A stretch of DNA of 9,571 nucleotides from Bacillota bacterium (GCA_012516115.1 JAAYXC010000049.1:1-9571); one strand, 5' to 3'. Positions 1 through 7,700 are shown, counted from the first letter of the stretch. A program made the numbers and translations. The notes: generated from the sequence alone by a model not told the origin.

Positions 1-165
1 CCACGGTGAAGACGAGGTGGGCCGCGAAGCACGCGGCGATGGAGTGCGGTTTTCCCCTGGCGTACTGGCCGATTTTGAGCTGCTTGAAGATGAAGCCGAT
101 GCCGATCAGCCAGCCGCCGCTCTACCGCAGAATCCGCTCAAGAGCAAACGGTCTTCGAGGCGCAT
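1..165 (-). pseudogene. Probable frameshifted and partial small membrane-protein gene
   Basis: An ATG at 165 is preceded by AAGGGA at a good distance (8 nt) and opens a frame reading MRLEDRLLLSGFCG before it stops at about 106. From 121 to the window edge a different minus-strand frame is open and reads GWLIGIGFIFKQLKIGQYAR, followed by a second hydrophobic stretch. Almost every codon in that second frame ends in G or C, as expected for a real gene in this genome. Joining the two frames needs a shift by one base, around the GC-rich run at 111-121. I therefore read this as a small membrane-protein gene with a frameshift (real or from sequencing), continuing beyond the left edge. I do not recognise the family. 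The alternative is a chance open frame. Confidence 0.35.
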
Positions 166-220
166 GCGATCATTCCCTTGCCTGTTTCCTGAGAGCTTAT
201 TCTTGCCCATCGGGGAGAAA

Positions 221-1021
221 TCATGATAGCTCCGGCGATTTTAAGTAAAGTTTTATAATGTCCGAGATCTCGCCGACGTGAGTATCTGTTAGAGCGTCGA
301 TCCTAGCGTATTGCATAGGAACAGCACCGCTAAAACCCAAACATGATACAATTCGCGGTTCTTGCTCTCCGGTAAAGCGTTGAATTTGGTCGCAATTTTC
401 TCGAAGAAGCTTAACACGATTGAGGTGTCTTCTGAGCCTATCTGGCTTACCTTCAATTTCAGCGCCTTGGTAATCCGAAAGCAAAGCGGCGATTTCCGAA
501 TAGTTACGTGCCAATGATAAATCTTTGCATTCAATTACCAGAACCTCTTGGCGATCATTCCGCCACGCAAGCACATCGATATCTCCATAGTTCTGTTCGA
601 ACTTACGGTTGAGGATTTCAGGTAGCCCGATATTCTCTCGGACTTGCCATCCCACCTCTGACAGAGCCTTTGCGACCTCTGCATTGAAGGTGTGACCTTC
701 GTTCGCTTTATTCCACCAGATATCCCTCATTTCTTTGCTACGGAAGAAGTATTGCTCAAACCGCCCGTTATAGGCACCATCAAAGACGTAAGCAAAGCCC
801 CTTCTCAGAGCACCAGGAGCCGGCTGCCCGTGAATGTGGTGGTAAAGCGAGTAAATATTGTCATACCTGGGGTTTGCATCTTTCCCCAAGTTTTTGCCGG
901 GTATGGATGGAAAGCGGAAAAATGCCCGCCGCTGCCAAAGAAAGCGGCTCCTGGAAGGAGAATCCGTCCCATCGGAGCGCCGCATCCCCCGGATGTACCT
1001 TCCTTTGTTGTAAGTAATCAT
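221..1021 (-). CDS. PD-(D/E)XK nuclease-domain protein, possibly N-terminally truncated
   Basis: The 266-residue product has a restriction-endonuclease-like core. A GDIDVLAW strand at residues 146-153 is followed by VLVIECKDL at 160-168, giving the Asp...Glu-x-Lys pattern (D147/D149, E164, K166) of PD-(D/E)XK nucleases. E115, in the helix before the core, could be the additional acidic residue. After the core comes an Arg/Lys-rich helical part (residues 171-210), then a beta segment around 223-238. Residues 1-45 are basic, low in hydrophobics and not domain-like, so the gene may be the 3' part of a longer protein or the true start may lie further in. The ATG at 1021 has GAGG 8 nt upstream, which supports it. 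The coding stretch is clearly richer in A+T than the operon to its right, with many A/T-ending codons, suggesting horizontal transfer. The substrate is unknown; a defence or mobile-element role is only a guess. Confidence 0.7.
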   Translation of the reverse strand: MITYNKGRYIRGMRRSDGTDSPSRSRFLWQRRAFFRFPSIPGKNLGKDANPRYDNIYSLYHHIHGQPAPGALRRGFAYVFDGAYNGRFEQYFFRSKEMRDIWWNKANEGHTFNAEVAKALSEVGWQVRENIGLPEILNRKFEQNYGDIDVLAWRNDRQEVLVIECKDLSLARNYSEIAALLSDYQGAEIEGKPDRLRRHLNRVKLLRENCDQIQRFTGEQEPRIVSCLGFSGAVPMQYARIDALTDTHVGEISDIIKLYLKSPELS

Positions 1022-1025
1022 CAGG

Positions 1026-1054
1026 TTGTCCTCGGTCTAGAAAACGGGTAGGAT
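1026..1054 (+). promoter_or_regulatory. Sigma70-like promoter for the small secreted peptide gene
   Basis: TTGTCC at 1026-1031 and TAGGAT at 1049-1054 are separated by exactly 17 bases. Each matches four of six consensus positions. Transcription would start near 1061, giving a leader of about 25 nt before the start codon at 1087. The -35 element lies within the ribosome site and spacer of the divergent nuclease gene, so the two units share a very short regulatory space. Confidence 0.45.
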
Positions 1055-1071
1055 TAAGGCAACGCAAATCG

Positions 1072-1079
1072 AAAGGAGG
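1072..1079 (+). promoter_or_regulatory. Ribosome binding site that fixes the 1087 start
   Basis: AAAGGAGG lies 7 nt before the ATG at 1087. The in-frame TTG at 1081 is only one base from this site, too close for initiation, so 1087 is preferred. Confidence 0.7.
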
Positions 1080-1086
1080 GTTGATC

Positions 1087-1353
1087 ATGCGCAAGACTAT
1101 CGCGGCGGTCCTCGTCGGCCTGTTGCTCGTCGTCATGGCCGCCCTGCCGGCCAGCGCGGCCTGCCCCCTCACGAGCCTCTTCCGCAAGGGTTCTTCCGGC
1201 TCGTGCACCGGTGGCTCATGCCTCACCGGCCTGCTCAAGAACGGATGCTCCATCGTGCAAGGTTATACGGGGGCTACCGGCAGTTGCAACATCGCGAAGA
1301 ACTGCGGGATCACCCGGTTGTTCGATCTGCTCGGCAAGCCCTGCGGCAGGTAG
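1087..1353 (+). CDS. Small secreted cysteine-rich peptide with internal triplication
   Basis: The 88-residue product begins with a basic MRK, a hydrophobic core (residues 5-20) and PASA at 21-24, a clear Sec signal peptide with cleavage predicted after A24. The mature part is about 64 residues with seven cysteines (C26, C40, C45, C54, C67, C73, C86) and is rich in Gly and Ser. Three related segments recur: CPLTSLFRKG (26-35), CLTGLLKNGC (45-54) and CGITRLFDLLGKPC (73-86), i.e. Cys, then (L/I)-T-x-L-(F/L), then Gly. The residues before C26 do not form a lipobox, so it is probably a free exported peptide. An odd number of cysteines leaves one for a metal ligand, haem or intermolecular bond. It has its own promoter and downstream hairpin and faces the MCO operon tail to tail. 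I do not recognise the family; the start is well supported by the ribosome site. Confidence 0.75.
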   Translation: MRKTIAAVLVGLLLVVMAALPASAACPLTSLFRKGSSGSCTGGSCLTGLLKNGCSIVQGYTGATGSCNIAKNCGITRLFDLLGKPCGR

Positions 1354-1393
1354 ACGGCCGTACGTGAACCGCGACGGCATCCGTGTTTCATCG

Positions 1394-1422
1394 GCCGGGC
1401 GCGGGGAATCCCCCCGCCCGGC
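1394..1422 (+). terminator. Hairpin terminator between the converging units
   Basis: GCCGGGCG at 1394-1401 and GGGG at 1403-1406 pair with CCCC at 1411-1414 and CGCCCGGC at 1415-1422, with one bulged C at 1402 and a four-base loop. The stem is 12 bp and almost wholly G-C. On the plus strand it is followed by a pyrimidine-rich stretch with interrupted T runs to about 1450. It lies 40 bases after the peptide stop and 47 bases beyond the MCO3 stop on the other strand, so it may act in both directions. The minus strand has no U tract after the stem. Confidence 0.55.
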
Positions 1423-1468
1423 TTCCTTCCACCCCTCGTTCTTTTCTTATTAAGGCCGCCATCCATGC

Positions 1469-2467
1469 TCAAGGGACGACCTCCATCTTCGTCATCATCC
1501 CCCCGGGAAAAAGGTCGTCATTGACGAGATGATGGTACTCCCCGGCATGGAGGAAATATTCACCCGGTGCCTCGGGGACGACGATCACGTCGTAACTCTG
1601 CCCCGATCCCAGGGTAAGGGCGGATTTATGATAAGAGGCGTCCAGGGCGGGGGAGACGAGGGAGAAACCGTCCCCGGCCACCACCCGGCCCGTCAGGCCG
1701 CCCAGGACCAGGGTATGGTGCTGAAAACCGGCATTGACGATGCGCAGCAAAACCCGCCACCCCGTCTTAACCCTCAGTCCGGCTCCCCGCGGTTGACTCG
1801 GAAGACCGGGATCCCCGGCGGGGGCCAGCGTATCCGGGTAGGAGCGGCCGTTGATCAGCCAACGATCCGGGGCGAAATCCAAGATGTCGTAGGCGGCACC
1901 TTGCGCCACGGCTTCGTGCAGGCGGGAATCGATCTCCCCCAGGACGAGGATCCGTTCCCGGTCGTATTCGCTGCCCGTTCCGGCGCCGTAGGCCGTTTGG
2001 TAGTTGGGATGCCCCGGTAGATCGTGTCCGGGGGGCCGCACGATAAGAATCCCGTAGAGGCCCATCTGGACCTGGATCTCCGGCTCGGTGCCGCTCTCGT
2101 ACAGGTAGATACCGGGTTTGACCGCCCGAAACCGATAGGTAAGGGAACTTTCCGCCTCCGGCTCCAGGTAATCGGCGAGGGAGACGATCGCCCCGTCCCG
2201 ATACTGCGGCGCGACCCGCCGGAAGCCGCCGCCGGCCTCCAGAACCGAGACCGCCTCCTGCCCGGGGAAGATCAGCGAGACCGGTTGGGCAAAGCCGGGA
2301 TTCTGCAACACGATCTCGACGGTATCCCCCACCGTGGCCTCCAGGACCGGGCCCGGCAGGGTCGGCGCCCCCCCGGCATCGGCGCTGAATCCCCAGAAGG
2401 CCAGGGGCCTCCCGGCCAGAAGAATCGTGCCCTGCTTTGCCCAAAGGTTCGCTTGCACCAGCGCCAT
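1469..2467 (-). CDS. MCO3: two-domain cupredoxin paralogue lacking copper ligands
   Basis: The 332-residue protein aligns end to end with MCO1 and MCO2 (shared NLWAKQG start, LPGPVLEA, GTGSEYDRERILVLGEID, INGRSYPDT, LPSQPRGA, FPGGMMT), so it has two cupredoxin domains. Its copper sites are almost gone. PVSLIF (62-67) replaces the HTIHWH of MCO1. YESG (123-126) replaces YHCH, so the type 1 Cys is Ser and its flanking His are Glu and Gly. Q132 replaces the type 1 His and L137 the axial Met. In domain 2, HTLVLGG (231-237 in outline, H251 in this numbering) keeps only the first His of the HPLHPHG motif, and HAG (307-309) replaces HSH. It is probably a structural or regulatory subunit. The ATG at 2467 is chosen because the N-terminus then matches the paralogues and GGAAGG lies 8 nt upstream. 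A TTG at 2593 overlapping the MCO2 stop, with GGGAG 7 nt before it, would add 42 residues. No signal peptide with either start. It ends the operon. Confidence 0.85.
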   Translation of the reverse strand: MALVQANLWAKQGTILLAGRPLAFWGFSADAGGAPTLPGPVLEATVGDTVEIVLQNPGFAQPVSLIFPGQEAVSVLEAGGGFRRVAPQYRDGAIVSLADYLEPEAESSLTYRFRAVKPGIYLYESGTEPEIQVQMGLYGILIVRPPGHDLPGHPNYQTAYGAGTGSEYDRERILVLGEIDSRLHEAVAQGAAYDILDFAPDRWLINGRSYPDTLAPAGDPGLPSQPRGAGLRVKTGWRVLLRIVNAGFQHHTLVLGGLTGRVVAGDGFSLVSPALDASYHKSALTLGSGQSYDVIVVPEAPGEYFLHAGEYHHLVNDDLFPGGMMTKMEVVP

Positions 2468-2556
2468 CTTCCTCACCTTCCAGAAATCAGGGTAGGTCCC
2501 GCCCGGCTTCTTCGGGTATAGAACGAAAAGCCGATCCCGGGACCCAAGCCCGGTCC

Positions 2557-2584
2557 ACGAGCGACGAGCGACCGGTGACGAGCC
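2557..2584. repeat. Short imperfect 7-base tandem repeat in the MCO2-MCO3 gap
   Basis: Four 7-base units read ACGAGCG, ACGAGCG, ACCGGTG, ACGAGCC on the plus strand, inside the 122-base gap between the MCO2 stop and the MCO3 start. The gap also holds a short CCGGG...CCCGG inverted repeat (about 2536-2552). The repeat makes the upstream extension of MCO3 look more like spacer than coding sequence. Its function is unknown. Confidence 0.5.
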
Positions 2585-2589
2585 GCGTT

Positions 2590-3750
2590 TCAAGTCAAGA
2601 CTCCCACGCCCGGGTCGAGCGAGGAAAAGATCGCGATCATGGTCATCATCCCGCCCGGGAACTCCCCCCAGTTGGTGATCTTGACCTCTTCATGGGAATG
2701 GAGCATGAAATGGTATTCCCCGGCTTCGTTGTACGAGACGACGCCGACCGGGATATCCCCTTTCCGGCCCAGGTAGGGGCTGCCGCTCCACATGGTCCAG
2801 CCGGCCTCGCCCACGGCGAGATTGCGGATGTTCGGAAGGACGGTGGGGATGGGGTTCTCCGGCGTAAACCCCAGGCCGGACCATTGGAAGATTTGATCGT
2901 ATGTCTGGCCGGGGTTCACCAGCACCGTAAAACGTTTGTAGGATAGATCGGCGGTTCCGTTCTGCAGGAGCCGGCCGTCGAGGCCCACGATCCGCGTATG
3001 GTTCCCGTGGGGATGCAAGGGGTGGCTATCCACGCCGGCCCCGGCGTAACGCAGAAGGACCCTCTCTCCCGGTTGGGCCATGATCATGGCGCCGCGGGGT
3101 TGATGGGGCAGATGGGCGACGCCGTCCGGTAACATGGTATCCGGCGCACAGCGGCCGTTCAAGGTCCAATAACGGGGTTTGAAACGGTGGATGGGATAAG
3201 GCGTGCCCGCCGCCGTGGCCCGGTGGAGTTCCGGGTCGATCTCGCCGGTGACCAAGAGGTATTCCCGGTCGAACTCGGTGCCGGTGCCGAAACCGTAGGC
3301 GGTCTTGTATGCCGGCAGCGCCGGATCGTAATCCGCCGGCCGCACCACCAGGGCGCCGTAGAGCCCCATCGGAACCTGGACCGGCGGGTTGGCGCCGCTG
3401 TGGTACAGAAAGGTCCCCGGAAAGGCCGGGGTGAAGCTATAGCTCATGGTCCCACCATCCGGCGCCGCGACATCGGTGAACGAGAACAGCCGGCCGTCGG
3501 GGTCGTATTGAGGCCGGGCCGGCCCGCCGCCGGCCTCGATCCGCCCCTGGCCGGAAAAGACGAGCGAGACCGGGACCGCAAGGAGGTTGGTCAGGTTGAC
3601 CGTCACCCTTTCCCCCGCTCTGGCCAGGAGGAGGGGGCCCGGTAATTGGGCCGGGGCATCGGCCGCCGCCGCGAACCCCCAGAAATAAATACTGTTACCA
3701 TCCGGGGTGCTGAGATAACCTTCTTTGGCCCAGAGATCGACGGTCGCCAT
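2590..3750 (-). CDS. MCO2: two-domain MCO with trinuclear half-site only in domain 2
   Basis: The 386-residue product has two cupredoxin domains (about 1-140 and 165-375). In domain 2, HPLHPHGNH (243-251) and LHSHEE (350-355) are canonical multicopper-oxidase motifs; H246, H248, H351 and H353 would give four of the eight trinuclear-cluster ligands. Domain 1 has no site: PVSLVF (60-65) stands where MCO1 has HTIHWH, YHSG (116-119) has Ser for the type 1 Cys, Q125 replaces the His and L130 the axial Met. Alone it cannot be a complete oxidase; it complements MCO1. It alone carries an insert of about 50 residues (291-342, containing TMWSGSPYLG) before the last strand. ATG 3750 is preferred over GTG 3771 because GGGAG lies 9 nt upstream and the MATVDLWAK start matches MCO3. 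It begins 25 bases after the MCO1 stop. No signal peptide is seen. Relationship to the MCO family is certain; the partner role is inference. Confidence 0.9.
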   Translation of the reverse strand: MATVDLWAKEGYLSTPDGNSIYFWGFAAAADAPAQLPGPLLLARAGERVTVNLTNLLAVPVSLVFSGQGRIEAGGGPARPQYDPDGRLFSFTDVAAPDGGTMSYSFTPAFPGTFLYHSGANPPVQVPMGLYGALVVRPADYDPALPAYKTAYGFGTGTEFDREYLLVTGEIDPELHRATAAGTPYPIHRFKPRYWTLNGRCAPDTMLPDGVAHLPHQPRGAMIMAQPGERVLLRYAGAGVDSHPLHPHGNHTRIVGLDGRLLQNGTADLSYKRFTVLVNPGQTYDQIFQWSGLGFTPENPIPTVLPNIRNLAVGEAGWTMWSGSPYLGRKGDIPVGVVSYNEAGEYHFMLHSHEEVKITNWGEFPGGMMTMIAIFSSLDPGVGVLT

Positions 3751-3775
3751 CCGCGTCAACTCCCTTTGCACGTGG

Positions 3776-4768
3776 TTATTCCACCCTGACCTCGCTCACC
3801 ATGCCCCCGAAGGTCCTTCCGGCATTGGTGTTCTTGTGATAGTTCCGGTTGAAGAGCGGATAGACGCCCGGCTCCGGCGCGGTGAAAATAACGTCCATCG
3901 TCTGCCCGCCCGCGAAATACAGGGTGTTTTTGTAGTAGGACAGGTCTTCGCCGTTTTTGCCCCGCAGCGGTTGCGCGTCCACGCCCACGACGCGGAGGGT
4001 GATGCCCAGGATCGTCAGGGAATGCTGCTGGTAACCAAGGTTCACGCAGCGGAGAAGGACCTTTTCCCCGGGAGAGGCAAAAATAAGGCCGGAATACGGC
4101 TGCCGGGGCAGTTCCGGCCCGGACCTCACCGTGTCCGGATAGGAGCGCCCGTTGAGCAGCCAATATTCGGGGCGGTACTCGGTCCAGTCGAATCCCTGTA
4201 CACCGGCGACGGCCGCGTGGGCGTCGGCGTCGAGTTCGGTTACGAAGACCAGATACTCCCGGTCGTACTCGGTGGTCGGGTCGTTGTAGGCGAATCTCCT
4301 GCCGGCGAATTCCGGCCGTTTCTCCAGGGCGGGCCGGACGATCAGCGGGCCCACCATACCCATCTGGATGTGCTCCACCGGTTCGAAGTGGCAGTGGTAC
4401 ATGTAGGTTCCCGGATCCCGCGGCCGGTAGTAGTAGACGAAGTCCCGGCCGACCGGCACGGAGAGCGAGGCCTCCGGAACCCCGTCCCAGAGGGGGATCT
4501 GGTTGGGGAAACCGTGCCAGTGGATGGTGTGGGAATCGTCCAGATCCGGCCGCGTGGGCATCCCGAGATTGGTCAGGGTGAGGAAGACCTCGTCCCCCTC
4601 GTCGGCCTCCAGCAGGGGACCGGGAAGTTGGGCCCGGCCCCGCCGGGCGAAGATCTCCTCCTCCGGCACCCCGGTGAGGTCGACGAAACCGAAGATATAG
4701 TGCTCCCCGCCGTCCGGCGTCCTCACCCGGCCGTCGGTGGCCCCGAAACGTCTGGCGACGATGGCCAT
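3776..4768 (-). CDS. MCO1: two-domain MCO with type 1 copper and trinuclear half-site in domain 1
   Basis: The 330-residue product has two cupredoxin domains (about 1-137 and 150-330). Domain 1 has SHTIHWHG (79-86) and YHCHFEPVEHIQMGM (114-128). These give a full type 1 copper set (H80, C116, H123, M128) and four trinuclear histidines (H83, H85, H115, H117), the Cys being flanked by the two His as in all MCOs. This places the type 1 site in the first domain, as in type C two-domain MCOs. Domain 2 is degenerate: QQHSLTILG (237-245) has lost the HxH of the HPLHPHG motif seen in MCO2, and NRN (307-309) stands near the position of HSH. A closed trinuclear site therefore needs another subunit. ATG 4768 is supported by a G-rich run after AAA just upstream and by homology with MCO2 and MCO3. 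It overlaps the scaffold gene by 46 bases in the -1 frame. No signal peptide is visible. Confidence 0.92.
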   Translation of the reverse strand: MAIVARRFGATDGRVRTPDGGEHYIFGFVDLTGVPEEEIFARRGRAQLPGPLLEADEGDEVFLTLTNLGMPTRPDLDDSHTIHWHGFPNQIPLWDGVPEASLSVPVGRDFVYYYRPRDPGTYMYHCHFEPVEHIQMGMVGPLIVRPALEKRPEFAGRRFAYNDPTTEYDREYLVFVTELDADAHAAVAGVQGFDWTEYRPEYWLLNGRSYPDTVRSGPELPRQPYSGLIFASPGEKVLLRCVNLGYQQHSLTILGITLRVVGVDAQPLRGKNGEDLSYYKNTLYFAGGQTMDVIFTAPEPGVYPLFNRNYHKNTNAGRTFGGMVSEVRVE

Positions 4769-7700
4769 ACCCGCCCCCCCTTTGCCGGTTTCTCCGCACA
4801 GTATTCGTAGGCACCCAGGTCGCACCTTCCGCCCCGCGGCCGGCGCCTGCCGTCGAGATCCTTCGCCGGCGCCCGGTAGGTCACGGCGGCACCGTTCCGG
4901 ATCACCGTGACCGCCCGCGTCCCGCGGTCCACGGCCGGCGCGGAGCGGTCGGTCAGATGGTAGGCGCCGGCCGGTCCCGGCGTGGGGTTGACGATCCTGA
5001 CCGTCTTGAAGGCGGGCTCCTTACGGAGGGCGGTCACGGCCAGTTCCGTGGTATGGGGCCGTGCGAACCCGGGATCCCCCACCTGGTTCCTGCGTCCGGC
5101 CGGATACGGCCGGGAGAGGCAGCAGTATTGAGGGTTGAAAAGACCCGGTGTCCCGAAGACCTCGAGATCCATTACGTTTATCGGATGCGTGTCACCGGGG
5201 GCGCCGATACCGGCGATGCCGCCCGCGCCGCCCCCAAGCGTCTGGTCGTAGAAACCGGCCCGGTTATCCCAGAAGATATTGTTGAAGAGCACCGGGTCGC
5301 TGAAGCCGGGCGCATCCTCCGGGAGCGTCGCCCGGAAGGCGGCGCTGTGCGCCTCGCTCACGAGCCCCGCTCCGTGGGGCCGGCCGTCGCTGTCCTCGGC
5401 CGTGGCGGTGGTGATGTTCCCGGCCACGGTGTTGTTGTAGATGGCCACATTCGCCGCGTCGTCCAGGGCGATGCCGCCCCCCAGGTCGGTGGAGACGTTG
5501 TTGACGATGAGGTTGTTGAAGATCTCGATTGGATGGTTCAGGGTCCGCAGCAGCCGGAGGCCGCCGCCGTCGTCGTTGGCCAGGTTCCCTTGGATCAGGT
5601 TGGCATAGACGGCCACCCGGCCGGAACCGGTACCCAGCACCGCCGGGGGCATCGGCTGCTCGCCGCCGATCAGGAGGCCGCCGCCTTCGTCGAAGGACTC
5701 GTTGTACAGGAATACGTTGTGATGGATCGCGCCGCCGTCGCTTCTGCCGAGATGGGAGAGGCCCCCGCCGTATTCGCCGGAATAATTACCGATCACCTCG
5801 GTGTGGTCGATCTCGTATCCGTCCGCGCCGTTAAAGACGGCGATGCCGCCGGCCAGGCTGATCCCGCCGTTCTTGGTGATGCGGTTGTGGTGGATGCGGA
5901 TCCCCGGGTTGTGGCAGCTGCCGGCATAGGGCTTGCCGATGGTGATGCCGCCGCCGAACCCGCCGCCGTTCCCGCTGATGATGTTATTGCTGATCACCAG
6001 ATGGGCGCAGTGGGCATGCAGGTAGATCCCGCCGCCACTCTCGCCCCGGGCGCCGGTGATGGTAAAGCCGTCGATCTGCGTCCGGAAAGCCCGGCCGAAG
6101 GCGCCTTTCTTCGCCACCACGGTAATGGTCTGGCCCTCGCCCACCGTCCTGAGTCGTACCGGCGGTGCCGTCTCCGGGCCGTCGAAGTCGATCCCTGCCA
6201 GTCTGGCCCGCCAGGCCTCCCGGTAGGACCGGAAGAAACGCCCGTCGATCACCGTCGCGGGCGCCCCCATCCCTTGGAGCTTGACGTTCTTGTAGAGGAT
6301 CGGGTTTTCGTAATAGGTCCCCGGCGCGACCACGATCAGGGAACCGGGTGCGGCGGCATCTACGGCCGCCTGGATGGTGGCCGCCTCCTCCGGCACGCGG
6401 ATGACGGGCGGCCGGTAGGCGCCGCCCAGGAGATGGAGCGTGAGGCCCACGGCCGTGCTCCGGCCGTCGGCCCGTCTCACCGATAGCTGCTTCGGCCCGC
6501 CGGGCATGAACGGCACGGTGAAGGCGATCTCGGTCTCGCTCCAGGCGCGAACGGGCGCGGAGGTATCGTCCAGGTAGACCCGGCCCGCCTTCGCGCCGAA
6601 ATCCTTCCCGTATATCCGGACCGTGCGCTCGCCGCCGGGTTCGATTACCACCCGGTCCACCCGATGGATCTCCGGCCTTCCCCGCGCGTCCACGGCCGAC
6701 GCCTCCGGGAGACCCGCCGCCGCGAGCCCGACGGGCGCAAGCGGAAAGACGGCCACATCGGCGTAGGTCGTCTTCCCGGGCCAGACGTCGAAGACCAGCT
6801 TCAGACTCTGGTAGTTCGGGTTGTACCGTGGGTTCGGCCGGTCGGGGTCGCCCGGATCGTTCCCGATGACCTGGTACATGCCGGGCGCCACCCCCGAGGG
6901 GATGGGTACGTTCCGCGTGTAGCTCGAGGGTAGCAGGACCTCGAAGACCCCGTTGGCGTCCGTATGCACCGTGGTCAGGAGCCGGCCGGTGAAATCGCGG
7001 ATGCCCACGGGTGTCCAGGGAATGCCCCGTTTCTCTCCGTAATAGATGGAGTCCGGATCGGTCTCCAGGTTCAGGTCGTCCAGGAGCCAGCCGAAGATCC
7101 GGCCCGGTACGGGGACCTCGGTATAGATGAAGAAATCCGCGACGGCGTTCATCCCCTCTTCGAGGATCACCACCTTGCGGGCCGGATCGTAACCCGGGGG
7201 CACCGGCAGCAGATAATACGGCGGCGGTGCCATCCGCACCCGCGCCGCTCCAACCGCGGCCCGATCCGGATCGGCGGTGAACCGGTCCCCCTCGCCGGTG
7301 TTGACCGCGCCCGCCTCGAGCATCTTGAACCCCGGCGGCGGGACCACCTCCACGATGTAGGTGCCGGCCGGCAGCCCCTTTTCCACGGCCTCCGGCGCGC
7401 CGTAGTACGGATCGAAGCAGGTCGCGAAGACATAAGCCCCGTCGAAGACGCCGGGCCGGATCTGATTGCCGAGCCGGGGAAGCTCCAGACAGGGTACGGA
7501 GTGGCCCTCGGGATCCACGCACCCGGTGGGTTGTTCCCAGCCATCGGTGGTCGTGGTATTGAGCAGCGCGCCCTGGGTGACGGCGCCGGTGGCCGGGTCG
7601 ATCTCGGCCGCGTAGAGATTCACCCTCACCCCGGGCACCCCCGGTTCGTAATCCTCGGCCACGGCGTAGCGGGGATCGGTCTCATTGCGCATGGTGGCGT

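Noticed and set aside
6..248. Plus-strand open frames at the left edge
   Set aside because: They lack domain features and ribosome sites. The minus strand over 1-121 has much stronger third-position G/C bias and a membrane-like product.
861..1253. Minus-strand open frame across the start of the nuclease gene and the peptide gene
   Set aside because: It is antisense to the peptide gene, has no ribosome site or domain, and conflicts with the better-supported genes on both sides.
3725..4810. Plus-strand open frame opposite MCO1
   Set aside because: The minus strand carries unmistakable copper-site motifs over the same stretch. The plus-strand product has no recognisable domain.
3756..4814. Second minus-strand frame through MCO1
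   Set aside because: It is an out-of-frame, Arg-rich shadow; all copper-site motifs are in the frame starting at 4768.
975..4900. CRISPR array, tRNA, rRNA or insertion-sequence ends
   Set aside because: No regularly spaced repeats, cloverleaf-like sequences, transposase motifs or paired terminal inverted repeats were seen here or elsewhere in the window.
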